From Burkholderiaceae bacterium (GTDB lineage: Bacteria > Pseudomonadota > Gammaproteobacteria > Burkholderiales > Burkholderiaceae): DNA of 54,291 bases. Of this stretch, positions 16,612 through 24,032 are shown piece by piece. The position numbers and the translations under genes are program-made. Every line of letters starts with the position of its first letter. The stretch's first letter is position 1. The notes under the pieces were generated by a model. That model was not told where the DNA came from and did no database searches. It worked only from the letters and a program-made list of their open reading frames with translations. Where the stretch lies: contig CANCBK010000005.1 of the NCBI GenBank assembly GCA_947374315.1, forward strand, positions 1 to 54,291, in the 5' to 3' direction.

Positions 16612-17346
16612 TTGAAAGAATTATTGCCTCTGTATAAGGTTTTAGCGAATACGCTGGCTCAGTGTATCTATGAGGGGGAGTGGTCCGTAGGGTCGGCTCT
16701 CCCCTCTGAGGCGGCCCTCTGCAAAAACTTTCAGGCTAGTCGCCACACCTTGAGGCATGCATTACAAACTCTAGAGAGTGATGGGCTTATATTGCGGCGC
16801 CAGGGGGCGCCCACGCAAGTCATTTCTAGGAAAAAGCTCAGACGTTTTACCCAAAGCTTTAATTCCCCAATCGATATTTTGAGTTATCCGAGGGATACTT
16901 ATCGAGTGAATATGGTTGAAGAGTTCATTGAACTTGATAAGCCCTTGAGCGAGATGATTGGAGGGGTTATTGGCTCATCCTGGTATCACATTGGCGGAAT
17001 TCGAAAGCAGCAAGATACGGAGCAGGTTATTGCTTGGACGGATATTTATATTCTTCCTCAATTCGCCGCCCTAACCTCAGAGCCAGAGCATACTCAAGTG
17101 ATGGTGTTTGAGCAGATTGAAAAAAAATATGGGACCAGAATTGATCGAGCTGAAGTGGATGTCTCTGCGGTAGGTGCATCTCCTGTGATCGCGAAGCGAC
17201 TTAATATCAAGCCCCAGACCCCATGTCTAGTGATTGTGCGCCGTTATTTCGATGATCAAGATAGGTTATTTGAAATCACATTCACATACCATCCGGAGAG
17301 TAAATATGTTTACGGCATGGAATTCAAAAGTAGTCTTGGAGTTTAA
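16612..17346 (+). CDS. GntR/HutC-type transcriptional regulator with UTRA domain
   Basis: A 244-residue regulator: an N-terminal winged helix (residues ~1-70, SALPSEAALCKNFQASRHTLRHALQTLESDGLILRRQG) and a C-terminal UTRA ligand domain (from ~95). The frame opens with TTG one base after the stop of the lactonase gene, with no ribosome site, so it is probably translated by re-initiation, which would keep its level low. HutC-subfamily proteins are usually repressors released by a metabolite. Its likely target is the inverted repeat at 15625-15643 in front of its own operon. Confidence 0.88.
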   Translation: MKELLPLYKVLANTLAQCIYEGEWSVGSALPSEAALCKNFQASRHTLRHALQTLESDGLILRRQGAPTQVISRKKLRRFTQSFNSPIDILSYPRDTYRVNMVEEFIELDKPLSEMIGGVIGSSWYHIGGIRKQQDTEQVIAWTDIYILPQFAALTSEPEHTQVMVFEQIEKKYGTRIDRAEVDVSAVGASPVIAKRLNIKPQTPCLVIVRRYFDDQDRLFEITFTYHPESKYVYGMEFKSSLGV

Positions 17347-17364
17347 TTTACTAGGTAAATTTTC

Positions 17365-18414
17365 ATGAAACACTTATCTGTATCGAATGCTGAGAATTTT
17401 ATTGCCAGCGCTTTAGAGGCCGTCAAGGTGCCAGCAGCAGATGCTCAGTTGGTTGCCCAGTTGATGGTGAAGTCTGATCTAGTCGGGGCTGATGGCCATG
17501 GCATTTTTCGCTTGCCCGCGTACATCAAAAGAATTCGGGCGGGCGGAATTAACCTGAATCCGAATATTCATATCGAACGCGATCAAGGCGCGACTGCTTT
17601 AGTGAACGGGGATAACGCCTTGGGCCATTTGGTGATGAATAAAGCGGTTGAGATTGCTATAGAAAAAGTAAAGAAACATAGTGTGTGCTGGGTAGGAAGT
17701 CATTTTGGAAACCATTCAGGCGCAGCATCTGTCTATGTGAGAAAGCTTGCGGAGCAGGGTTACATTGGTATTTATATGGCCGTTGGCAATGCCAACCACA
17801 TGGCGCCTTGGGGCGGCATTGATTTGCTTTTATCAACTAATCCCATTGCTATCGCAGTACCAGCTGGAGATAGCCCAGTAGTGCTATTGGATATTGCGAC
17901 AACAGTTGCGGCATACGGCAAGGTAAAACTTGCAGCGCAAAAGGGGGAGTCCATTCCCGATACTTGGATGATTGATCGAAAGGGTCAGCCAATTACGGAT
18001 CCGCAAAAATCAAGCGAGGGCTCCCTATTGCCAATTGGCGGATACAAGGGTTATGGCTTGGCCGTCATGATTGGTCTGCTGGCGGGTGCGTTGAATAATG
18101 CAGCCGTAGGAAAAGGAACGATTGACTTCAATGCGCATCATGATGTAATTACCAATACTGGGCAAACCATCATTGCTGTGGATCCTAGTGCCTTTGGTGA
18201 CAGAGAGCAATTTGTTGAGAGGGTCATCGCCCTGGTGAATGACTTGAAAAATTCTTCAAGGTTGCCCGGTGTAAACCAAATTCGAGTTCCTGGGGATGGG
18301 GCTGCCAAGTTGATCGCCGAAAGGCTGCAACATGGCATTCCAATATCGCCTGAATTACAAGAGTCATTGAATCATTGTGCAAGGGAGTGCGGAATTCAAA
18401 CTTTAGATTTATAA
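17365..18414 (+). CDS. Ldh family oxidoreductase (malate/L-lactate dehydrogenase-like)
   Basis: A 349-residue NAD(P)-dependent dehydrogenase of the YlbC/AllD/ComC superfamily, distinct from the classical Rossmann lactate dehydrogenases. The signature SHFGNHSGAASVYVRKLAEQGYIGI and NANHMAPWGG, with the basic and His residues of the active site, and the SLLPIGGYKGYGLAVMIGLLAGAL segment are present. Family members oxidise 2-hydroxy acids such as malate, ureidoglycolate or (R)-sulfolactate, or reduce 2-keto acids. It sits 19 bases after the GntR gene and 20 bases before a Bug gene, so it belongs to the same transcript. Confidence 0.9.
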   Translation: MKHLSVSNAENFIASALEAVKVPAADAQLVAQLMVKSDLVGADGHGIFRLPAYIKRIRAGGINLNPNIHIERDQGATALVNGDNALGHLVMNKAVEIAIEKVKKHSVCWVGSHFGNHSGAASVYVRKLAEQGYIGIYMAVGNANHMAPWGGIDLLLSTNPIAIAVPAGDSPVVLLDIATTVAAYGKVKLAAQKGESIPDTWMIDRKGQPITDPQKSSEGSLLPIGGYKGYGLAVMIGLLAGALNNAAVGKGTIDFNAHHDVITNTGQTIIAVDPSAFGDREQFVERVIALVNDLKNSSRLPGVNQIRVPGDGAAKLIAERLQHGIPISPELQESLNHCARECGIQTLDL

Positions 18415-18433
18415 AAATACCGGAGGAGACAAA

Positions 18434-19405
18434 ATGATTAAAAAATCAATAAAAACGATGGTGCTGGGCTCGCTAGTGATGCCCTTGGTCTTTGGGGTAG
18501 CATTTGCTGCATATCCTGATAAGCCCATAAAAATGCTAGTCGGTTACGCTCCTGGGAGCTCAACTGATATTGTGGGGAGGATGGTTGCTAACGAATTAAG
18601 TCTTACCTTAAAGCAGCCTGTGATTGTTGAAAACAGAGGTGGGGCAGCGGGAAGTTTGGCGGCAGATGCGGTCGCCAAGAGCATCCCTGATGGATACACC
18701 ATTCTCTTTGCTCAGAATGGTTTGGCAATTAATGTTGCCGCCAATCCAAAGCTTCCATTTAATGGTCAAAAAGATTTGCTCCCCGTAGTTGGGGTGGCGG
18801 CTACCCCGCATATTTTGATCGTGAGCCAGAATTCAAAAGCGAAGAATGTGGCTGATTTAATGGCGATGCTCAAGGCCGATCCGGGTAAATTGAGTTTCGG
18901 CTCTTCTGGAATTGGAAACTCGGATCATATGGCTGGCGAATTATTTTTGGCCATGACCGGGTTGCAGGCTATCCATATTCCCTACAAAGGGGGTTCGCCA
19001 GCCGCTACCGATCTTGTCGGCGGACAAATTGATTTCTATTTCGCTGGCATGCCTGTTGGGCTGCCTCTGTATAAAGGCGATAAAGTGAATGCTTTGGCGG
19101 TTACGAGTAAGGCTCGATTTAGTGGCGCCCCTGAATTGGTAACAATGCAAGAGGCGGGTGTTAAGGGATATGAGATGGCTTTGTGGCAAGGGGTATTTGT
19201 CCCCGCCGCTACTCCTCCAGCAATTATCAGCACGCTGAACAAGACCATTCTTAAAATTCTGGAATCACCAGAAATGAAGGAGCGCTTTATCAAGGCAGGC
19301 GTTCAAATTGCCCCAATGAATACCCAGCAATTTTCCGATCTATATTACTCAGATATCGCAAGATGGAAAGTGGTTATGGAGAAGGCAAAAATTAAATTAG
19401 ATTAG
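18434..19405 (+). CDS. Bug-family periplasmic solute-binding protein (TctC-like)
   Basis: A 323-residue exported protein with a strong GGAGGAGA ribosome site, a signal peptide ending near GVAFAAYP, and the Bug motifs YPDKPIKMLVGYAPGSSTDIVGRM, VIVENRGGAAGS and FGSSGIGNSDHMAGELFL. Probably the periplasmic receptor for the substrate handled by the four upstream enzymes. It is the last gene of the operon and is followed by an intrinsic terminator. The cognate TctAB subunits must be encoded elsewhere if it works in a tripartite transporter. Confidence 0.92.
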   Translation: MIKKSIKTMVLGSLVMPLVFGVAFAAYPDKPIKMLVGYAPGSSTDIVGRMVANELSLTLKQPVIVENRGGAAGSLAADAVAKSIPDGYTILFAQNGLAINVAANPKLPFNGQKDLLPVVGVAATPHILIVSQNSKAKNVADLMAMLKADPGKLSFGSSGIGNSDHMAGELFLAMTGLQAIHIPYKGGSPAATDLVGGQIDFYFAGMPVGLPLYKGDKVNALAVTSKARFSGAPELVTMQEAGVKGYEMALWQGVFVPAATPPAIISTLNKTILKILESPEMKERFIKAGVQIAPMNTQQFSDLYYSDIARWKVVMEKAKIKLD

Positions 19406-19421
19406 ATTGAATGTTGTGAAG

Positions 19422-19463
19422 AAAAGGTGTGGCGTTAACGAATGTTGATGGCACACCTTTTTT
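19422..19463 (+). terminator. Intrinsic terminator of the SMP-30/GntR/Ldh/Bug operon
   Basis: AAAAGGTGTG (19422-19431) pairs with CACACCTTTT (19452-19461) across a 20-base loop that itself contains CGTTAACG, followed by a run of six T ending at 19463. Confidence 0.75.
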
Positions 19464-19477
19464 CATTTTAAGAAAGG

Positions 19478-20233
19478 CTAGATAGTTAAGTCGAAAACAA
19501 TGACTTCAGCTTCTTTTCCATCGGTAATGAAAAGGGTGCTCTCGTTTTCTATCAATAACGCATCCCCTCCAGAAAGATGAATGTCATTGATCTTGAGTGA
19601 ACCCTTAATCAGATGGACATAAGCTTTGCGGAGCGGATTGAGGGTCATTTGAGCGGATTGGTCTTGATCAAAAAGGCCTGCATACATTTTGGCGTCCGCA
19701 TGAATTTTGACGGCATGGCCAGCGCCATCCGGTGAGGCCACTAAACAGAGCTTTCCCTGCTTATCTGCAAGAGGAATCGATTTTTGCTCATAGCTTGGGG
19801 CGACCTCTAGGGCGTTAGGCTCAATCCAGATTTGTAAAAAATGAGTGGTTTGGTCTTTGGCGTGGTTGAACTCGCTATGAGTGACCCCGGAGCCGGCGCT
19901 CATGCGCTGTACATCGCCTGGTGGAATCCCTTTGATGTTACCCATACTGTCCTCGTGCGCCAATTCACCCGAGAGGACATAGCTAATGATCTCCATATTG
20001 CGGTGACCATGCTTACCAAAGCCCATTCCAGCGGCCACCCGGTCTTCATTGATTACGCGCAGATTACCCCAGCCCATAAATTGAGGGTCGTGGTAGCCGG
20101 CAAATGAGAAGGAGTGGAAGCTTTTTAGCCATCCATGATCGGCATAGCCGCGGTCTTGGGCTTTTCGGAGGGTTAGCATTGGTAGGGCACTTTTCTGAAA
20201 ATGAATAAGCACATTATCATTAGCTTTTGACAT
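19478..20233 (-). CDS. Pirin family protein
   Basis: A bicupin pirin of 251 residues from the ATG at 20233. The N-terminal cupin shows the pirin pattern: MLTLRKAQDRGYADHGWLKSFHSFSFAGYHDP, then HGHRNMEI with two metal-binding His, AHEDSMGN, and GSGVTHSEFN. E. coli YhhW and human pirin of this type bind Fe(II); some have quercetinase activity. The frame extends upstream to 20275, but that would overlap the divergent gene that starts at 20253; the 20233 start avoids this. A shorter start at 20179 (MLTLRK) also matches family members. Confidence 0.88.
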   Translation of the reverse strand: MSKANDNVLIHFQKSALPMLTLRKAQDRGYADHGWLKSFHSFSFAGYHDPQFMGWGNLRVINEDRVAAGMGFGKHGHRNMEIISYVLSGELAHEDSMGNIKGIPPGDVQRMSAGSGVTHSEFNHAKDQTTHFLQIWIEPNALEVAPSYEQKSIPLADKQGKLCLVASPDGAGHAVKIHADAKMYAGLFDQDQSAQMTLNPLRKAYVHLIKGSLKINDIHLSGGDALLIENESTLFITDGKEAEVIVFDLTI

Positions 20234-20252
20234 ATTTGCTGATTGGCCTTCC

Positions 20253-21659
20253 ATGGGAAGTATCAAACAAGACATTAAGGAAACCTACCTGGGTCTCTAT
20301 GAGACTGCTCAGGAGAAGTGGAATGATTTTGGCCAGTTCCTGATGGAAGCCTGGCCTCTCCTGGCTATTTTGCTGGTCGGCTTAATGGGGGTTTGGTGGT
20401 ACGCTGACCCGCCCCCACCTAGACATGTTTTGTTGGCTACTGGACAGCCCGGAGGCTCTTACTACGCCCTGGGAGAAAAGTACGCTGCTTTTTTTAAGAA
20501 AAAAGGCATTACCCTCGAGTTGCTTACAACAATAGGCGCCGAGGAAAATATTGCGCACTTGGTCGATCGTAAAGACCCCGTTCAGGCAGCCTTTGTCCAG
20601 GCGGGCGTATTTAATCCCCATGGAATTGAGGGGGTTGAATCATTAGGCGCAATTGCATATGACCCCATTTGGTTGTTTTATCGTGGAGCTACGCTGAGGG
20701 CCAATGATTTTCGGGAAATGGAAGTGCGCTCTCGTCTTTTCCTGAAATCAAGAATGTCTGTGGGCGCAAAGGGTAGCGGGACTTATGCGCAAGCGATGCA
20801 AATTCTGAAGGCTAATGGCTTTGATGTCGGGTCTCAATTTCTCTACCTCTCCGGCTCAGAATCCGTTAAGGCCTTAAAAAAGGGTGAGATTGACGCGGCC
20901 TTTATTGTGGATGCCTATGAGGCGCCCAATGTGCAGGCCCTGCTATCTGATCCCAGTTTGCATTTAGCGACATTCCCCCGGGCTGAGGCATATTCTCGCT
21001 TGTTGCCTTATATGCAAATTCTCAATGTACCGACAGGCGCATTTAGCCTGATTCGCAACTTTCCCGAGAGCGACATCAAGCTCATGGCAACGACAACCAA
21101 TTTATTAATTGATGACAGAATGCATCCGGCTCTTCAGTTTCTATTTTTAGAGGCTGCTCGTGAAATTAATGGCCGTCCTACATTCTTTTCGAAGCGCGGA
21201 GAATTTCCTGCATTTAAAAATAATGGACTTCCAGAGAGTCCTGTCGCCCTTCATTATGAAAAGAACGGCTCACCTTTGCTAATGAATTATTTGCCATTTT
21301 GGTTGGCAGAATTGGTGAACCGCTTGATATTTGTATTGTTGCCATTTTGTGCGATTGCCTATCCAATCCTACTTACCTTGCCCGGCTATCGCAATAAGCG
21401 GATCAAGCACAGAATTAACAAGCTGTATGGCGTTCTCAAGGGTTACGAGCAAGAGCTTACTGACAGCATTCAGCCGGAAGATCGGGATGAGTATCTGAAA
21501 AAATTAGACTTACTAGAATACGAAGCCCTACAGTTGAAAGTGTCGAAGAGCATGTCCGGCGATTATTACTCTTTGCGTACTAGCATTGACTATGTTCGTA
21601 ACTGCTTGAGTCGGGGCGTGCGCCCCTATCGTGCGATCGACCTAGAAGCCCCTCTGTAG
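20253..21659 (+). CDS. TAXI family TRAP-type solute-binding protein with membrane anchor
   Basis: A 468-residue protein. A hydrophobic segment at about 32-50 (AWPLLAILLVGLMGVWWY) anchors a periplasmic TAXI domain (HVLLATGQPGGSYYALGEKYAAFF, then the SVGAKGSGTYAQAMQIL and GEIDAAFIVDAYEAPN segments). Unlike secreted TAXI receptors (~320 aa) it continues into a second hydrophobic stretch near residues 350-375 (LAELVNRLIFVLLPFCAIAYPILLTL) and a ~90-residue cytoplasmic helical tail. No TRAP membrane subunits are near, so the anchored form may sense or tether rather than transport. It begins only 19 bases from the divergent pirin start and ends 10 bases before the convergent PsiE-like gene. Confidence 0.85.
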   Translation: MGSIKQDIKETYLGLYETAQEKWNDFGQFLMEAWPLLAILLVGLMGVWWYADPPPPRHVLLATGQPGGSYYALGEKYAAFFKKKGITLELLTTIGAEENIAHLVDRKDPVQAAFVQAGVFNPHGIEGVESLGAIAYDPIWLFYRGATLRANDFREMEVRSRLFLKSRMSVGAKGSGTYAQAMQILKANGFDVGSQFLYLSGSESVKALKKGEIDAAFIVDAYEAPNVQALLSDPSLHLATFPRAEAYSRLLPYMQILNVPTGAFSLIRNFPESDIKLMATTTNLLIDDRMHPALQFLFLEAAREINGRPTFFSKRGEFPAFKNNGLPESPVALHYEKNGSPLLMNYLPFWLAELVNRLIFVLLPFCAIAYPILLTLPGYRNKRIKHRINKLYGVLKGYEQELTDSIQPEDRDEYLKKLDLLEYEALQLKVSKSMSGDYYSLRTSIDYVRNCLSRGVRPYRAIDLEAPL

Positions 21660-21669
21660 CCGTCTCTAG

Positions 21670-22128
21670 TTATTCGCTTTCCCCGGATTTGCTGGGGTAT
21701 TTGAATGAGGCATAGCGAACCACTGCGTTTGCTAATGCCAAAACCAAAATGGTGATTCCCATAAAGAGAATGGCCATATCTGCTTCATGCTTGGTATTCA
21801 CGAGATCAATAATGAGGCGAGTGACTGCGGTAATGGCCACGTAGATCAAAAATCGCACAGGCATATGGTTGGTCTTGAAATAAATGCCAACCATTGCGCC
21901 GATTTCTAAATAGATAAATAGTAAGAGTAAATCTTCAATTGAAGCGGAGCCCTTAGTGACCATTCCTAGAAACGCGACTACAGCAGACCAAACAGTTGCT
22001 GCGCCTATTCCGAATAAGGCGATACGATGGAATAAGGAAACAAACAGATTGCCGATTGGCACTGTCCAGCGCTCTATAGCCTCTTCGATCCTAGATGCAT
22101 CCCTTGGCGTACCTTCTGGTATGTTCAT
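21670..22128 (-). CDS. Phosphate-starvation-inducible PsiE family membrane protein
   Basis: A 152-residue protein from the ATG at 22128, which has AGGAG 9 bases upstream; the frame continues further up but without a ribosome site. It has four hydrophobic segments, including SIEDLLLLFIYLEIGAMVGIYF and HMPVRFLIYVAITAVTRLIID, the central block conserved in PsiE. The function of PsiE is unknown beyond phosphate-starvation induction in E. coli; no Pho box was recognised here. Confidence 0.85.
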   Translation of the reverse strand: MNIPEGTPRDASRIEEAIERWTVPIGNLFVSLFHRIALFGIGAATVWSAVVAFLGMVTKGSASIEDLLLLFIYLEIGAMVGIYFKTNHMPVRFLIYVAITAVTRLIIDLVNTKHEADMAILFMGITILVLALANAVVRYASFKYPSKSGESE

Positions 22129-22192
22129 TTGAAATCTCCTGAATTTATAATTTATGAAGTTCAGTATATTTGGCAATTGGCCAAAGTAAATA

Positions 22193-22220
22193 AAAAAAGA
22201 GGCGCTAAGGCCTCTTTTTT
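22193..22220 (-). terminator. Intrinsic terminator of the flavocytochrome c operon
   Basis: GAGGC (22199-22203) and GCCTC (22210-22214) with a 6-base loop, extended by A6 paired with T6. On the minus strand the hairpin is followed by a run of T, 19 bases after the stop of the flavoprotein gene. Confidence 0.8.
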
Positions 22221-22238
22221 GCATGCTCTTGACTTACA

Positions 22239-23513
22239 TCAAGCCAAGCTATCCGCCCAGATGTTGTGAGCCCAGCCCCAGGCATATACGCCCTCAAGGG
22301 TAGATGGTGCCGGCGATAGACCTCCCGCGCCATGAACGGGCTCAAAGGTTTTATTCTGGTCGCTATATTGATGCACGCTCGCAACATGAATGGTTTGCCG
22401 TTCATTTACGAAGCTATAGCAAGTATTTGTTAGTACTGGAGCGGGATTTACTTCCCAACCACTCAATTCGGCCACGATCGCAGCTGCCGCCACCTTGGCA
22501 TGCTGGTTAGCCATATGCCCTGATTTTGGCATTGCCGGTGCTACTTGAATAGAGTCCCCTAGAACATAAATATCCTTGTGAGCTGTAGATTCAAAATTCA
22601 GAAAGTTGACATTGACCCAGCGCTGATTGGAATTGGCTAATCCAGTTTTGATTGCAATTTCACCAGCAGACATTTGGGGTAGGACATTCAATACATCCGC
22701 TTTAACATCATCCTCAACCTCGAGTTTGAGTGTTTTAGTTTTTCCATCTACGCCCACGACATTGCTCTTTGGTCGATACTCGATGATCCCCGCATATTGC
22801 TCGGCCCATACCTTTTTAAATAAGGCGCCTTTAGAGGTGACGTCTTGATTGGCATCCAAAATTAATACCTTGCCTTTGGGGTTGTATTGCTTGAGATAGT
22901 TTGCAACCTGACAGGCGCGTTCATAAGGACCTGGAGGGCAGCGATAGGGCGCCTCTGGAATGCTAATGGCAAAAGTACCGCCTTCACGCATCGCGGCCAG
23001 TTGCTTATGTAGCGCAACAGTTTCTGCGCCTGCTTTCCAGGCTTGCAAGGTAACGCCATCTTTATTTGCCTGTGCTAGACCTTCAATGCTATTCATATTG
23101 AGAGAGACGCCAGGGGATACAACGGCCTTGTCATAACGCAAAGTTTTCCCTGAAGCCAGTCTAAGGGTTTTCTTGTTGGGGTCTATGCTCGTGACGCTGT
23201 CTTGAATAATCTTGATGCCGTGACGCTTACTGAGATTGTCATAAGAAGAGGTAATTTCAGACATCGTGCGCGATCCACCGACGACGAGATTGGATAGCGG
23301 GCAAGATAGGAAAGCGGTATTGGGCTCGATTAAGGTAACGCGAGCAGTATTGTTGGAAAAAAGGCGCAGGTACTTGGCTGCGGTTGCGCCACCATAGCCT
23401 CCACCAATTACGAGAATTTCTGCTGTTTGTAGGCTCGGCTGGGCTTGGGTTGAGAAGCCAGCAAGCATGCCGATAGCGGCTGCACCATGACCTATAAAAT
23501 GTCGTCGATCCAT
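22239..23513 (-). CDS. fccB: Flavocytochrome c sulfide dehydrogenase, flavoprotein subunit
   Basis: FccB oxidises sulfide to sulfur in the periplasm, passing electrons to its cytochrome partner. This 424-residue protein has a Tat signal (MDRRHFIGHGAAAIGMLAGF), an FAD-binding motif VIGGGYGGATAAKYL near 35-49, and the C-terminal FCSD flavin-binding domain (PAPVLTNTCYSFVNE). Cysteines that match the family's redox and FAD-linking positions appear in FLSCPLSN, YRCPPGPYERACQ and NTCYS. A GGAGG ribosome site precedes the ATG. It lies 9 bases after the cytochrome gene, forming a classic fccAB pair. Confidence 0.92.
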   Translation of the reverse strand: MDRRHFIGHGAAAIGMLAGFSTQAQPSLQTAEILVIGGGYGGATAAKYLRLFSNNTARVTLIEPNTAFLSCPLSNLVVGGSRTMSEITSSYDNLSKRHGIKIIQDSVTSIDPNKKTLRLASGKTLRYDKAVVSPGVSLNMNSIEGLAQANKDGVTLQAWKAGAETVALHKQLAAMREGGTFAISIPEAPYRCPPGPYERACQVANYLKQYNPKGKVLILDANQDVTSKGALFKKVWAEQYAGIIEYRPKSNVVGVDGKTKTLKLEVEDDVKADVLNVLPQMSAGEIAIKTGLANSNQRWVNVNFLNFESTAHKDIYVLGDSIQVAPAMPKSGHMANQHAKVAAAAIVAELSGWEVNPAPVLTNTCYSFVNERQTIHVASVHQYSDQNKTFEPVHGAGGLSPAPSTLEGVYAWGWAHNIWADSLA

Positions 23514-23522
23514 GCTGCCTCC

Positions 23523-23852
23523 TTAGGGTTGATTGCCAAGTTGATTGGCAATAGTAGCAAGTTGTTCATCGGAGTAGCCTTTAGTTAACTGCGGCATGAT
23601 GGTGCCTTCGCGCGCTCCAGATTTAAAGGCTTTTAGTAGGGTCAATATTTGCTCCTTAGTGAGGGTATTGATCAGCGGAATACCGCCGTCGACCACACCT
23701 TTGCCGTTTGTCCCGTGACAGTTGGCGCAGGTAGCGGCTAAGCCGCGCTTATAGAGGGCATCCGCAGTTTGCGCAGCGCTAATTTGGCTCCATTGGCAGA
23801 GGCCGAGAAGGGCGCTCACTATAAAAATGGGTTTTAAATATTTCGCTCTCAT
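23523..23852 (-). CDS. fccA: Class I cytochrome c, sulfide dehydrogenase haem subunit
   Basis: A 109-residue exported monohaem cytochrome: signal peptide to about residue 27 (QISAAQ), haem motif CANCH at about 42-46, and the distal Met ligand in GTIMPQLTKGYSDEQL. Many FccA subunits carry two haems and are about twice as long; this is the short single-haem type also named SoxE. It is first in the operon, immediately upstream of fccB, and would accept electrons from the flavin and pass them to the respiratory chain. Confidence 0.88.
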   Translation of the reverse strand: MRAKYLKPIFIVSALLGLCQWSQISAAQTADALYKRGLAATCANCHGTNGKGVVDGGIPLINTLTKEQILTLLKAFKSGAREGTIMPQLTKGYSDEQLATIANQLGNQP

Positions 23853-24018
23853 GGGCGCAATCTCCGTCTGACAACATGCTGATCTAAGGGTGGTGCTTAT
23901 CGGCTCTATCTTAATCAGATGAGCGAGAGATTGGTGGTTTTACTTAGATTGATTTTCAATAAGCTCAGAGCGGAATATAGGGGTGTTGTTGGTAGTTTTA
24001 GCATTTCATGCTGAGACC

Positions 24019-24024
24019 TATAAA
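24019..24024 (+). promoter_or_regulatory. Candidate -10 element of the glycosyltransferase operon
   Basis: TATAAA ends 8 bases before the ATG at 24033, and no ribosome site is present, so the transcript may start at or next to the start codon. The -35 is poor. Low confidence. Confidence 0.35.
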
Positions 24025-24032
24025 CTATCGGT

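Noticed and set aside
10866..19405. Sulfolactate degradation (SuyAB with ComC-like dehydrogenase)
   Set aside because: The UxaA protein is the fused sugar-acid form, and the enolase and lactonase genes fit sugar acids better; kept only as a remote alternative.
22229..22242. Near-FNR site TTGACTTACATCAA
   Set aside because: One mismatch, overlaps the fccB stop codon and lies upstream of a terminator relative to psiE; no promoter it could serve was found.
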